A DNA stretch of 64,000 nucleotides from an uncultured Lachnospiraceae bacterium (GCA_902779505.1 CACZBZ010000001.1:124001-188000), one strand, 5' to 3'; positions 9,119 to 18,883 are shown, numbered from the stretch's first letter. Numbers and translations are program-made. Notes: generated by a model not told the origin, from the sequence alone.

Positions 9119-9147
9119 TTGCTTATTGGAAGATTAGATAGTATAAT
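9119..9147 (+). promoter_or_regulatory. Sigma-A type promoter for the Asp23-FakA-like-recG operon
   Basis: TTGCTT at 9119-9124 and TATAAT at 9142-9147 with a 17-base spacer, 60 bases before the Asp23 start. Confidence 0.65.
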
Positions 9148-9206
9148 AATGTAGTTTAGTGAACTACTTTAATGAATTTAACTTTATGCAAAAGAAAGGA
9201 AAAACT

Positions 9207-9566
9207 ATGAAGAGTTCAGAAATGAATACGCATATGGGAAGCATTACTATAGATAAAGAAGTTATTGCTCAGTATGCGGGCAGTGTAGCCATGGAATGCT
9301 TCGGCATAGTGGGTATGGCAGGAATCAATGTAAAAGACGGTCTTGTAAAACTGTTAAAGAAAGATAGTATTACCAGGGGAATTCAGGTTACATTACATGA
9401 CAACAAGCTTGTTTTGGATTTTCATGTAATAGTGGCATTTGGTGTGAGCATACTTGCGGTATCCAATAATCTTATTGATAGTGTTAAGTATAAGCTTGAA
9501 GAATTCACAGGAATAGAAGTCGAAAAAATCAACATTTTTGTTGAAGGCGTTCGTGTGATTGATTAA
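9207..9566 (+). CDS. Asp23/Gls24 family protein (YloU-like)
   Basis: Asp23-family proteins are small envelope-stress-associated proteins; YloU is the Bacillus relative next to the fatty-acid-kinase-like YloV. The 119-residue product shows the family pattern GSITIDKEVIAQYAGSVAME, the GIVGMA segment and the C-terminal VEKINIFVEGVRV. The ATG at 9207 has AAAGGA seven bases upstream and is preferred over an in-frame ATG at 9159. The next gene starts 11 bases after the stop, the same order as yloU-yloV in Bacillus. Both look co-transcribed with recG. Confidence 0.88.
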   Translation: MKSSEMNTHMGSITIDKEVIAQYAGSVAMECFGIVGMAGINVKDGLVKLLKKDSITRGIQVTLHDNKLVLDFHVIVAFGVSILAVSNNLIDSVKYKLEEFTGIEVEKINIFVEGVRVID

Positions 9567-9577
9567 GGAGGAAAGCC

Positions 9578-11353
9578 GTGATTAATTCTATTAACGCCGA
9601 GTTATTAAAGAAGATGTTTTTGGCCGGCGCCAAGAATCTTGAAGCAAAAAAAGAATGGATCAATGATCTTAATGTATTCCCCGTTCCCGACGGAGATACA
9701 GGTACAAATATGACTATGACGATAATGTCTGCGGCAAAAGAAGTTGCTGCTATTGAAAATGCCGATATGGCTACTCTTGCAAAGAGTATTTCGTCAGGAA
9801 GTCTTCGTGGAGCCAGAGGTAATTCGGGAGTTATTCTTTCCCAGCTTTTACGTGGATTCACAAAGGTAATGAAAGAGAATGAGGAACTGGATATTCCTCT
9901 TTTAACATCCGCCTTTGAAAAGGCTGTGGAATCAGCATATAAGGCTGTCATGAAGCCTAAGGAAGGAACTATCCTTACTGTTGCTAAGGGTATTTACGAT
10001 AAAGCGGTTGAACTTAACGACAGCGGTCTCGACGATCTTAACAGTTTTATAGAAGAGCTTATTAAGCACGGTGATTACGTGCTTAGTCAGACACCTGAGT
10101 TATTACCTGTTTTAAAGCAGGCCGGAGTTGTTGACTCAGGCGGTCAGGGCCTTATGGAAGTACTGAGAGGAGCATATGATGCTTATCTCGGAAAAGAGAT
10201 TGACTATACTATCCAGGAGACTCCCGCTTCATCCAAGAAAGTTGAAGTCAGAGAGACAGATGCTTCCGGAGATATCAAATTCGGATATTGCACAGAGTTT
10301 ATTATTCTTTTGAAGAAGCCTCTTAATAAGAAACAGGAGATGGATTTTAAGGATTATCTTGAATCCTTGGGAGATTCCATCGTTCTTGTTGCAGACGAAG
10401 AGATCGTAAAAGTGCATGTTCATACCAATGATCCCGGTATGGCAATACAGAAGGCTCTTACATTTGGTGAACTTTCCAATATGAAGATTGATAATATGCG
10501 TATGGAGCACAGAGAGAAGCTCTTTAAACAGTCTGAGAAGAATGCTCAGGGAGTATACGACGGAGCATATCTTGATGACAGGGCTGTAGTTAAGGTTGTT
10601 TCTACAGGAGATACAATGCCTGAGATTGTTGAAGAAACAATTCCTGTTGAGCATGCTTCTGCCGACGCTATTGAGATACTTGAAACAGAAAAGAAGGATT
10701 ACGGATTTATAGCTGTTTCTGCCGGTGCCGGTCTTGATGAGATATTCTCAAGCCTTGGCGTTGATATAGTTATTTCCGGCGGACAGACCATGAACCCCAG
10801 TACGGAAGACTTTGTCAATGCAGTTAATAAGATTAATGCTGAGACGGTATATATCCTTCCCAACAATAAAAACATTGTAATGGCTGCCAACCAGGCCACT
10901 TATCTTGTTGAAGACAAGAATGTGGTTGTTATACCTACAAAGACAATTCCTCAGGGTATTACGGCGGTTATAAACTTCATGCCGGATATGAGTGCTGAAG
11001 AGAATGAAGCATCCATGAATGAGGAAATCGGCAATATTAAGACCGGTGAAATCACATATGCGGTAAGAGATACCACAATTGATGATAAAGAGATCAAGGA
11101 AGGCGACTTCATGGGTATCGGAGATGCAGGCATTATTGCTGTAAGCCCCGATATGGATGAGACTCTTATGAATATGCTTGATGAGATGGTGGATGATGAT
11201 TCCGAACTCATCAGTATATATTACGGTGAAGAGATTGAAGAATCCAAGGCTGAGGAAGTTACCGAACTTATCAGAGAGAAGTATCCCAAAGCAGATGTTG
11301 ACCTCCAGTTTGGCGGTCAGCCGATATATTACTATATAGTATCTGTGGAATAA
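9578..11353 (+). CDS. DAK2/DhaL domain protein, FakA-like fatty acid kinase component (YloV)
   Basis: FakA phosphorylates fatty acids presented by FakB (DegV-family) proteins for use in phospholipid synthesis. The 591-residue product has the N-terminal DhaL domain with PVPDGDTGTNM and SLRGARGNSGVILSQLLRG, a middle region with KFGYCTEF and a C-terminal Dak1_2/FakA domain with SAGAGLDEIF and ISGGQTMNPST. Translation starts at GTG 9578, directly after AAGGAGG. A DegV-family gene at 13450 in the same transcription unit is a plausible FakB partner. RecG overlaps by one base. Confidence 0.9.
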   Translation: MINSINAELLKKMFLAGAKNLEAKKEWINDLNVFPVPDGDTGTNMTMTIMSAAKEVAAIENADMATLAKSISSGSLRGARGNSGVILSQLLRGFTKVMKENEELDIPLLTSAFEKAVESAYKAVMKPKEGTILTVAKGIYDKAVELNDSGLDDLNSFIEELIKHGDYVLSQTPELLPVLKQAGVVDSGGQGLMEVLRGAYDAYLGKEIDYTIQETPASSKKVEVRETDASGDIKFGYCTEFIILLKKPLNKKQEMDFKDYLESLGDSIVLVADEEIVKVHVHTNDPGMAIQKALTFGELSNMKIDNMRMEHREKLFKQSEKNAQGVYDGAYLDDRAVVKVVSTGDTMPEIVEETIPVEHASADAIEILETEKKDYGFIAVSAGAGLDEIFSSLGVDIVISGGQTMNPSTEDFVNAVNKINAETVYILPNNKNIVMAANQATYLVEDKNVVVIPTKTIPQGITAVINFMPDMSAEENEASMNEEIGNIKTGEITYAVRDTTIDDKEIKEGDFMGIGDAGIIAVSPDMDETLMNMLDEMVDDDSELISIYYGEEIEESKAEEVTELIREKYPKADVDLQFGGQPIYYYIVSVE

Positions 11354-13401
11354 TGAGAGCCGAAGATAATATCAATGTAATTAAAGGCGTTGGCGTTAAA
11401 GTCGCTGACGCCTTTTCTAAACTGAATATAGTAAGCGTTAAGGATCTGATGCTTCATATACCCAAAAACTATGAGTTATATGAAGAACCTTCCGCTTTAA
11501 GTGAGGAAAAAACGGGCTACAAAGTCGCTTTAAGAGGTCGTGTGCTTAATGACACCTGGTTTATGCGTAAAAAAGGCGGCATGACTCTTAATAAGGTTAG
11601 TTTTTTAACCGGCGATTGCAAGATAGGGCTCGTCTTTTTTAATATGCCCTATATTAAGAAGGCTGTTGAAAAAGAGGATGAAATTATTGTAAGAGGCATT
11701 CTTTCACATGACCGTTTCGGCCTTCATATCAATCAACCTGCTGTATTCTCTTTGGAAAAATATAAGGAAGTTGAGAATACACTCGTTCCGGTTTATAGCA
11801 CCGTTAAAGGCATAAGCAATAATGCTGTCAGGAAATATATGGCCGAAGCCTTTGCTTCCGTCAGTCTTAAAGATGATTATCTTAATGCTGATGAGCTTAA
11901 TGAACTTGGTCTTATATCTTTTCCGGAAGCATTAAGGGCTTTGCATTTCCCTAGGGATTACGAGGATTTTGTCAAAGGTCACGACAGGCTTGTATTTCAT
12001 GAATTCATCTCTTTTTTACTTCCTGTTAAGAGAGACAGAGAGGCGTCAAAATATTCTTTTGATAAGCCCATGATAGAGGTGGCGGAAACTGTAAGATATA
12101 TAGAGTCCCTTCCCTTTGAACTGACGGATGCACAGAAGAATACATGGAACGATATTAAGAATGATATGACATCCGGACTCTGTATGAACAGACTTGTTCA
12201 GGGCGATGTTGGAAGCGGCAAGACTGTAATAGCCTTTCTTGCATTACTTATGAACTGTGTAAACGGATATCAGGGTGCTTTGATGGCACCTACGGAAGTT
12301 CTTGCGAAACAGCACTATGAAAATGTAAAGGCAATGGCCGAACTTTTTCCCGATGCTGTCAGACCGGTACTTCTGATAGGCTCCATGTCGGCTAAAGACA
12401 AAAACGAAGCAAGAAAACGTATATCAAGCGGTGATGCCAATCTTATAATAGGAACAAACGCTCTTATACAGGCATCTGTCGAATATAAAACTCTTACATT
12501 GGTGATTACGGATGAACAGCACAGATTCGGTGTAAAGCAGAGAGAAAGCCTTGCGGATAAGGGTGGTAACGTACACATTCTTGTTATGTCCGCAACGCCC
12601 ATTCCCAGGACCCTTGCCATGATTATGTACGGAGATCTGGCCATATCCGTGATTGATGTGCTTCCCGCAGGCAGATTGCCCATTAAGAATGCTGCCGTTG
12701 ACTTCAAATACAGAAAGAAAGCTTTTGAATTTATTCTTGATGAGGTAAAGAAAGGACATCAGGCATATATAATCTGCCCCATGGTTGAGGATAACGATAA
12801 CGATGAACTGCAGAATGTTATCGATTATACCGACATGTTGAACGAGATAATGCCTAAGGGGACGGCAATCGCTTTTCTTCATGGAAAAATGAAAGGCTCT
12901 GAGAAAAATGCCATAATGGACAGGTTTGCCGGAGGTGACATAGATATTCTTGTGTCCACTACGGTTATCGAAGTGGGTATCAATGTTCCCAATGCCACGG
13001 TCATGCTTGTGGAAAATGCCGACAGATTCGGTCTTGCGACTCTTCATCAGTTGAGAGGACGAGTGGGCAGAGGAGATGCTCAGAGTTATTGCATATTTAT
13101 GAGTGGCAAGACGGATCAGAAAGTGAAAGAAAGGCTTGAGATCCTTACTAAATATAATGACGGTTTTAAAATAGCCGATGAAGATATGAAACTCAGAGGC
13201 CCCGGAGATATATTCGGCATCAGGCAAAGCGGTGAATTTAATTTCAGGTTCGCTGATATTTACAATGATTCGACGGTTCTTAAAAAATGTGCCGCTTTTA
13301 CGGATAAGTTGCTTTTAGCCGAATATAATGAAAGAATGCAGGAAGTATCTGCGGGTATCAGTGACTATGATATTGGCCATGTTGACTTTAGGACCATATA
13401 A
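11353..13401 (+). CDS. recG: ATP-dependent DNA helicase RecG
   Basis: RecG remodels stalled replication forks and branched DNA. The 682-residue product has the N-terminal wedge/OB region (INVIKGVGVKVADAFSKL), Walker A GDVGSGKT, the DEQH box (ITDEQHRFGVKQRE), motif III MSATPIPRTL, and the C-terminal helicase lobe with STTVIEVGINVPNA and QLRGRVGRG. Length and motifs are complete. The start overlaps the stop of the upstream FakA-like gene in TAATG, implying translational coupling. The same pairing is common in Firmicutes. Confidence 0.97.
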   Translation: MRAEDNINVIKGVGVKVADAFSKLNIVSVKDLMLHIPKNYELYEEPSALSEEKTGYKVALRGRVLNDTWFMRKKGGMTLNKVSFLTGDCKIGLVFFNMPYIKKAVEKEDEIIVRGILSHDRFGLHINQPAVFSLEKYKEVENTLVPVYSTVKGISNNAVRKYMAEAFASVSLKDDYLNADELNELGLISFPEALRALHFPRDYEDFVKGHDRLVFHEFISFLLPVKRDREASKYSFDKPMIEVAETVRYIESLPFELTDAQKNTWNDIKNDMTSGLCMNRLVQGDVGSGKTVIAFLALLMNCVNGYQGALMAPTEVLAKQHYENVKAMAELFPDAVRPVLLIGSMSAKDKNEARKRISSGDANLIIGTNALIQASVEYKTLTLVITDEQHRFGVKQRESLADKGGNVHILVMSATPIPRTLAMIMYGDLAISVIDVLPAGRLPIKNAAVDFKYRKKAFEFILDEVKKGHQAYIICPMVEDNDNDELQNVIDYTDMLNEIMPKGTAIAFLHGKMKGSEKNAIMDRFAGGDIDILVSTTVIEVGINVPNATVMLVENADRFGLATLHQLRGRVGRGDAQSYCIFMSGKTDQKVKERLEILTKYNDGFKIADEDMKLRGPGDIFGIRQSGEFNFRFADIYNDSTVLKKCAAFTDKLLLAEYNERMQEVSAGISDYDIGHVDFRTI

Positions 13402-13449
13402 ATATAAAATGGATAAAGCTGTTAATCTGAAAGAACAGGGGAGATAATA

Positions 13450-14316
13450 ATGAGCAGGGTGGCCATTGTAACCGACAGTAATAGCGGTATTACTCAGGCG
13501 GATGCTGAAAAGAATGGGGTATTTGTTATCCCCATGCCTTTCACAATTGATGAAGAAGATTATTATGAAGATATCAATCTAAGCCAGGACAAGTTCTATG
13601 AACTCCTTGAAAAAGGCGGAAATGTTATGACATCACAGCCTTCACCGGATGATGTCATGGCTATGTGGGACAAACTGTTAAAGAATTATGATGAGATCGT
13701 GCATATTCCCATGAGCAGCGGTCTGTCGGGATCGTGCCAGACTGCATTTATTCTTGCGGGTGATTATGACGGTAAAGTCCAGGTTGTTGATAATCAGAGA
13801 ATATCCGTAACTCAGAGAAGATCCGTATATGATGCGGTTATGCTTGCAAAAGAAGGCAAGTCTGCCGAAGAGATCAGAGATATACTTGTTGAAGACAAAT
13901 TCAATTCAAGTATATATATTACGATACCTTCACTTTATTATCTGAAGAAAGGCGGTCGTCTTACTCCGGCTGTTGCGGCGCTTGGAACGATACTCAAGAT
14001 TAAGCCTGTTTTACAGATTCAGGGTGAAAAACTTGACAAGTATTCAATGGCCAGAACCATGAACCAGGCCAAGACCATAATGATGAATGCCATAAGAAAC
14101 GATATGGAGAATCGCTTTGGGGGAGTAGATCCTGATTTATGTGAGATTGCTGTAGCACATTCTCATAATAAAGAAGATGCCTTGAGTTATAAGATGGAGA
14201 TTGAAAAAGAATTCCCCGGTTTTAAGGTAAGATATGTGGATCCTTTGAGTCTCAGTGTTTCCTGCCATATAGGCCCCGGAGCACTGGCTATAGCGGTGGT
14301 TAAAAAATTAAGATGA
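13450..14316 (+). CDS. DegV family fatty-acid-binding protein (FakB-like)
   Basis: DegV proteins bind a single fatty acid and, as FakB, present it to FakA. The 288-residue protein begins VAIVTDSNSGITQADAEKNG and has the binding-site motif MTSQPSPDD, the IPMSSGLSGS loop and LYYLKKGGRLTP, all typical. An AGGGGAG ribosome binding site is present. It lies in the same direction 49 bases after recG and near a FakA-like gene. The lipid specificity cannot be read from the sequence. Confidence 0.9.
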   Translation: MSRVAIVTDSNSGITQADAEKNGVFVIPMPFTIDEEDYYEDINLSQDKFYELLEKGGNVMTSQPSPDDVMAMWDKLLKNYDEIVHIPMSSGLSGSCQTAFILAGDYDGKVQVVDNQRISVTQRRSVYDAVMLAKEGKSAEEIRDILVEDKFNSSIYITIPSLYYLKKGGRLTPAVAALGTILKIKPVLQIQGEKLDKYSMARTMNQAKTIMMNAIRNDMENRFGGVDPDLCEIAVAHSHNKEDALSYKMEIEKEFPGFKVRYVDPLSLSVSCHIGPGALAIAVVKKLR

Positions 14317-14323
14317 TAGATAA

Positions 14324-14350
14324 TGAGGGAGGCGATATTCGTCTCCCTTA
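14324..14350 (+). other. Hairpin between the degV and rluD-like genes
   Basis: GAGGGAGGCG can pair, with a G-U wobble, with CGTCTCCCTT across a five-base loop. No run of T follows, so it is a weak terminator candidate at best. It ends 12 bases before the next start codon and could affect ribosome access or mRNA processing. Confidence 0.4.
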
Positions 14351-14362
14351 TCTGATAGGTTT

Positions 14363-15388
14363 ATGAAAGAGATTGTAATCAGTGACAAGGATGCCGGAGG
14401 GCGTCTCGACAAATACCTTAAGAAAATATTTCCTTCCGCTCCCGGAGCTCTTTTATACAAGCAGCTCAGGAAGAAGAATATTACTCTTAACGGTCATAAA
14501 GCCGATGGTTCCGAGAAGATTAATAAAGACGATGTTATAAAAGTTTTTTTCAGTGATGAGACCTTTGATACTTTTTCCAAGACTGAAGGAAGCAAAAAGA
14601 CCGAGGACTTTGAGAAGGCCTATAAAAGTCTGAAAGGGATAGAAGTCTTATATGAGGACGATGACATTATCGCGGTTAACAAGCCGGCGGGTGTTCTTAC
14701 TCAGAAAGCGGATGACAAAGATATGTCCCTTAATGAATGGCTTGTGGGTTATCTGAAGGATAAAAAGGGCCTTACGGAAGATGATATCAAAGTCTATAAA
14801 CCTTCTGCCGCAAACCGCCTTGACAGGAACACTTCGGGTATTGTCTTATGTGCTAAGACTCTTAAGGGTAGCAGGTGTCTTTCTTCATATATTAAAGAAA
14901 GAAGAGTGGGCAAATATTACCACACCTTTGTTAAAGGGAAGATGCCTTTAGAATCGGATGTTTTAAAGGGATATCTGAAAAAGGACAGCAAAGACAATAA
15001 AGTCACCATAGTTGATATCAGTGACGATGAAGCCTTAAAGCCGGGCTTCAGTCCCGTTATCACTTCATACAAAGTATTATCCTACCATGATGATAAAAAG
15101 GAAGGTTTTGATTATTCCTATCTGGAGATTGAACTGGTAACAGGCAAAAGTCATCAGATTCGTGCCCACCTTGCAAGCATAGGTCATCCCCTTTTGGGAG
15201 ATGTTAAATACGGTGACCCTAAGATCAACAAAATGCTATATAATAAGTATGGAGTAAAAAATCAGCTTCTTCATGCAGCCAGAGTCGAATTTGATTCGGA
15301 TCTGGAGGAATGCGAAAAATTAAGAGGACTGGTAATTGATTGCAAGGATCCGAAATACTATGGCAATTTGGAAAAGCAGGGGTCTTAG
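14363..15388 (+). CDS. RluC/RluD-family 23S rRNA pseudouridine synthase
   Basis: The enzyme isomerises specific uridines in RNA. The 341-residue protein has an N-terminal S4 RNA-binding domain (GRLDKYLKKIFPSAPGALLY) followed by the PseudoU_synth_2 domain, with VLYEDDDIIAVNKPAGVLTQ, the catalytic-Asp motif ANRLDRNTSG and the late LVTGKSHQIRAHLASIGHPL. The target position cannot be assigned: RluD-like paralogues also occur at 39983 (RsuA type) and 55706 (RluD type). The 3' end overlaps the recU-like gene by 29 bases. Confidence 0.92.
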   Translation: MKEIVISDKDAGGRLDKYLKKIFPSAPGALLYKQLRKKNITLNGHKADGSEKINKDDVIKVFFSDETFDTFSKTEGSKKTEDFEKAYKSLKGIEVLYEDDDIIAVNKPAGVLTQKADDKDMSLNEWLVGYLKDKKGLTEDDIKVYKPSAANRLDRNTSGIVLCAKTLKGSRCLSSYIKERRVGKYYHTFVKGKMPLESDVLKGYLKKDSKDNKVTIVDISDDEALKPGFSPVITSYKVLSYHDDKKEGFDYSYLEIELVTGKSHQIRAHLASIGHPLLGDVKYGDPKINKMLYNKYGVKNQLLHAARVEFDSDLEECEKLRGLVIDCKDPKYYGNLEKQGS

Positions 15389-15890
15389 AGGCTCTATACT
15401 TGAAGAAATGATAAACAGAACGAATGAAGCTTATCTTGAAAGCGGACTCGCTCTTATACAGAAAATACCCACACCGATCACACCGGTGGAGATGAATGAG
15501 AAGAAGCAGATCACTCTTGCTTATTTTGATAAGAAAAGTACTGTGGATTACATCGGAGCCGTACAGGGACTTCCCGTATGTTTTGATGCAAAAGAATGTG
15601 CCACGGAGACCTTTTCTCTTCAGAATATACATGAACATCAAGTCAGATTTATGAATGACTTTGAAAAGCAGGGGGGGATTGCTTTTTTTCTTATTCAGTT
15701 TAAATCTCTTGATATTTTTTATTATCTGAGACTTGACGATCTGATGGTCTTCTGGAACAGAAGTCTTAATGGAGGCAGGAAAAGCTTCAGATTTGATGAA
15801 TTGAACCAAGATTACGTTATAGAAATGAATGAAGGGCTTCTGATTCCTTATCTTAACTATATACAGAAAGATATTGACGCAAGAGAATAA
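15360..15890 (+). CDS. recU: Holliday junction resolvase RecU family protein
   Basis: RecU cleaves Holliday junctions in Firmicutes, taking the place of RuvC. The 176-residue product has the family features: RGLRGSILEEMINRTNEAYL, LIQKIPTPITPV, the nuclease core STVDYIGAVQGLPVCFDAKE with acidic catalytic residues, and the later FFLIQF strand. The ATG at 15360 is preferred (AAGGA 11 bases upstream) over one at 15336; both lie inside the 3' end of the preceding gene. RuvB is encoded at the left edge of the window, so both halves of the junction pathway are nearby. Confidence 0.85.
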   Translation: MAIWKSRGLRGSILEEMINRTNEAYLESGLALIQKIPTPITPVEMNEKKQITLAYFDKKSTVDYIGAVQGLPVCFDAKECATETFSLQNIHEHQVRFMNDFEKQGGIAFFLIQFKSLDIFYYLRLDDLMVFWNRSLNGGRKSFRFDELNQDYVIEMNEGLLIPYLNYIQKDIDARE

Positions 15891-15902
15891 AATCTGTATA
15901 AT
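15874..15902 (+). promoter_or_regulatory. Sigma-A type promoter for the histidine operon
   Basis: TTGACG at 15874-15879 and TATAAT at 15897-15902 with a 17-base spacer. The -35 lies inside the end of recU. The remaining leader, about 48 bases, is too short for a T-box, and I see no His-codon leader peptide. Confidence 0.65.
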
Positions 15903-15956
15903 CTGTTATTGTAACGAATTACCACACTACTACGCTAAAGTGCTTAGGGAGGAAAT

Positions 15957-17594
15957 ATGAAATTATTACATACACCTGAAGGCGTCAGAGACATATATGA
16001 CTGTGAATATCAAAACAAACTTAAGATAGAAGACGTATTGCATTCAATGTTCCTTTCCTACGGATACAGAGATATTCAGACACCTACATTTGAATATTTT
16101 GATGTATTCAGCAAGGATATCGGAACTACACCTTCAAAGGATCTTTATAAGTTTAATGACAGAGACGGAGCAACCCTTGTTTTGCGTCCCGATTTCACCC
16201 CATCCATTGCCAGATGTGCTGCAAAATATTACATGGAAGATGATTCTGTCCTCAGATTCACTTATAAAGGCAATACTTTTTCACAGACTTCCGAATTACA
16301 GGGAAAACTTAAAGAAACAACCCAGATGGGTGTGGAGATGATAGGCGACGATTCAGTAGAATCCGATAGCGAGATCATTGAGCTTGCTATTGAGTCCCTT
16401 AAAAATACCGGACTTAAAGATTTCTGCATTACAATTGGACACGTAGGATATTTCAGAGGAATATGCGAGGAACTTTCTTTTTCCATGGATGTGGAAAACA
16501 CTCTGAGAGAGTATGTTACAAATAAGAAATTCTTTGAGGCTGAAAATTATCTTAATGAGATGGGTGTATCCGATGCTTCCATTGAAAAGATTATGTCCTT
16601 TGACGATCTTCTCGGATCGGTTGAAATACTTGATGTCGCTTATGAACTTGCAGGCAACGATGTATCAAGAAATGCAGTAGTCAGACTGAAAAAGCTTTAT
16701 GAGATTCTTAAATCCAAGAACCTTGCCAAATATATGAAGTTTGACCTTAGTATGCTTAACAAATACCATTATTACACCGGAGTTGTATTTAAGGCATATA
16801 CATACGGTGTGGGAGACTGCGTTGCCAAAGGCGGAAGATATGATAATCTTTTAAGTCAGTTTGGTAAAGATGCGGCTTCTGTGGGCTTTGTGATCGTTAT
16901 TGACGATCTTATGCAGGCATTGGGACGTCAGGACTGCGATAATTACAATGATTATCTGACAATTGCCCTTACTAAGGGAAGGCTGGCAAGCAAAACTCTC
17001 GAAATGCTTGAGACCATAGGCTTTGGCTGTGAAGAAATGAAAGATAAGGACACAAGAAAACTTATCTTTGTTAATGAAGAACTTAAGCTGCGCTTTTTCC
17101 TTTCAAAAGGACCCGATGTTCCTACATATGTGGAATACGGTGCTGCGGATATTGGAGTTGTTGGTGAAGATACCATCAGAGAAGAAGGCAGAAGAGTCTA
17201 TGAGGTTCTTGATCTGGGCTTTGGCAAATGCCGTATGTGCGTATGCGGCCCCGCATCTGCCGGAGAACTTCTCAAGCATCACGAGATGATAAGAGTTTGC
17301 ACCAAGTATCCCAACATGGCCAAGGAATACTTCTATGAAAAGAAGCATCAGACTGTTGAGCTTATTAAACTTAACGGATCTGTTGAGCTGGGTCCCATTG
17401 TTGAGCTTGGTGATGTTATTGTGGATATTGTCGAGACAGGATCCACACTTAGAGAAAACGGTCTTACCGTTTTGGAAGAAATATGTCCCTTATCAGCCAG
17501 AATGATCGTTAATCAGGTCAGCATGCAGATGAAAGCCGACAGGATTAAGGATATGATAAGGAAATTAAAGGAGAAACTTAATGAGAATTGTTAA
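15957..17594 (+). CDS. hisZG: HisZ-HisG fusion: ATP phosphoribosyltransferase with its regulatory subunit
   Basis: This carries out the first step of histidine synthesis, joining ATP and PRPP. Residues 1-332 are HisZ, the catalytically inactive histidyl-tRNA-synthetase paralogue (LHTPEGVRDIYD, TPTFEYFDVF, VLRPDFTPSIAR, GGRYDNLLSQFG). Residues 333-545 are a complete short-form HisG (YLTIALTKGRL, GAADIGVVGEDTI, and the PRPP loop in VDIVETGSTLRENGL). One continuous frame joins them with no frameshift, and the junction lies near base 16953. In most bacteria the short HisG and HisZ are separate chains forming a hetero-octamer. An AGGGAGGAA ribosome binding site precedes the ATG, and hisD overlaps the 3' end by 14 bases. 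Confidence 0.93.
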   Translation: MKLLHTPEGVRDIYDCEYQNKLKIEDVLHSMFLSYGYRDIQTPTFEYFDVFSKDIGTTPSKDLYKFNDRDGATLVLRPDFTPSIARCAAKYYMEDDSVLRFTYKGNTFSQTSELQGKLKETTQMGVEMIGDDSVESDSEIIELAIESLKNTGLKDFCITIGHVGYFRGICEELSFSMDVENTLREYVTNKKFFEAENYLNEMGVSDASIEKIMSFDDLLGSVEILDVAYELAGNDVSRNAVVRLKKLYEILKSKNLAKYMKFDLSMLNKYHYYTGVVFKAYTYGVGDCVAKGGRYDNLLSQFGKDAASVGFVIVIDDLMQALGRQDCDNYNDYLTIALTKGRLASKTLEMLETIGFGCEEMKDKDTRKLIFVNEELKLRFFLSKGPDVPTYVEYGAADIGVVGEDTIREEGRRVYEVLDLGFGKCRMCVCGPASAGELLKHHEMIRVCTKYPNMAKEYFYEKKHQTVELIKLNGSVELGPIVELGDVIVDIVETGSTLRENGLTVLEEICPLSARMIVNQVSMQMKADRIKDMIRKLKEKLNENC

Positions 17595-18867
17595 ACTGGA
17601 TAAAGATACAAAGAAAGACATACTGAGTTCTCTTCTTAAGAGAAGTCCCAATCAGTACGTTGAATACGAAAATATTGTCTCGGATATCATCAGTGACGTC
17701 AGACTAAGAGGGGATGAGGCGGTATTTGAACTTACATCAAAATTCGATAAATGGATTGTTAATCCCGATAATGTAAGAGTAAACAGAGATGAGATCGAGG
17801 ATGCTTATAAAAAAATCGATCAGAAGCTTATAGATATATTAAATGAAGCAGCTGAGAATATCAGAGATTTTCATAAGAGACAGATAAAAGAAAGCTGGAT
17901 AACCACCAAGCCTGACGGAAGTATTTTGGGACAGAAGATTACTCCCGTTGACAGTGTGGGATGTTATGCTCCCGGCGGAAAGGCTGCATATCCCTCCAGT
18001 GTTCTTATGAATATTATTCCCGCATATGTTGCCGGGGTTGAGAGAATAGTCCTCTGTACACCTGCCATGAACGGTAAAGTTAATCCGGTTACACTGGTGG
18101 CGGCAGATATAGCCGGAGCCACGGAAATATATAAAGTCGGCGGAGCTCAGGCTATTGCGGCATTGGCATACGGTACAAAATCCATTCCAAGTGTATGCAA
18201 GATTACGGGACCGGGTAATATATTCGTTGCTCTTGCCAAAAAGGCTTGTTTCGGAACCGTGGGTATCGATTCCATAGCGGGTCCAAGTGAGATTCTTGTT
18301 ATTGCCGATGAGACCGCTAATGCCAGATTTGTTGCGGCGGATTTGCTCAGTCAGGCGGAGCATGATGAACTTGCAAGCGCAATCCTTTTGACAACATCGG
18401 AAAGTCTTGCCAAGGAAGTATCAAAAGAAATTGATGTATTCTTACAGGAACTTGACAGAAGAGATATCATCAGCAAATCTCTGGATAACTACGGATATAT
18501 CCTTGTGGGAGATTCCATGGATGATATAATAGATACAGCGAACGACATTGCGTCCGAACATGTGGAAATACAGACTAAGAATCCTTATGAAGTTATGACC
18601 AGGATTAGGAATGCCGGTGCCATATTCTTGGGAGAATATTCTTCGGAACCCTTGGGTGATTATTTTGCGGGTCCCAATCATATTCTACCCACCAACGGAA
18701 CGGCAAAATTCTTTTCGCCCCTTAATGTTGATGAATTCACCAAAAAAACCAGCATTATTTCATATTCAAAGGCGGGACTTGAGTCTGTACATGAGCAGAT
18801 AGAATACTTTGCAACCAAAGAGGAACTTACGGCTCACGCCAATTCAATCCGTGTAAGATTTGAATAG
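17581..18867 (+). CDS. hisD: Histidinol dehydrogenase
   Basis: HisD oxidises L-histidinol to L-histidine in two NAD-dependent steps. The 428-residue protein is full length, with GCYAPGGKAAYPSSVLMNI, ITGPGNIFVALAK, the zinc-ligand region LLSQAEHDE, the catalytic Glu-His pair in SEHVEIQTKNP and LPTNGTAKFFSPLNVDEF. An AAAGGAG ribosome binding site lies within the end of hisZG, and the genes overlap by 14 bases, indicating coupled translation. Confidence 0.97.
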   Translation: MRIVKLDKDTKKDILSSLLKRSPNQYVEYENIVSDIISDVRLRGDEAVFELTSKFDKWIVNPDNVRVNRDEIEDAYKKIDQKLIDILNEAAENIRDFHKRQIKESWITTKPDGSILGQKITPVDSVGCYAPGGKAAYPSSVLMNIIPAYVAGVERIVLCTPAMNGKVNPVTLVAADIAGATEIYKVGGAQAIAALAYGTKSIPSVCKITGPGNIFVALAKKACFGTVGIDSIAGPSEILVIADETANARFVAADLLSQAEHDELASAILLTTSESLAKEVSKEIDVFLQELDRRDIISKSLDNYGYILVGDSMDDIIDTANDIASEHVEIQTKNPYEVMTRIRNAGAIFLGEYSSEPLGDYFAGPNHILPTNGTAKFFSPLNVDEFTKKTSIISYSKAGLESVHEQIEYFATKEELTAHANSIRVRFE

Positions 18868-18883
18868 TAGAGAGGAGAAAGCC

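Noticed and set aside
15903..15956. T-box or His leader peptide before the his operon
   Set aside because: The leader is only about 48 bases, with no T-box core, His codons or terminator.
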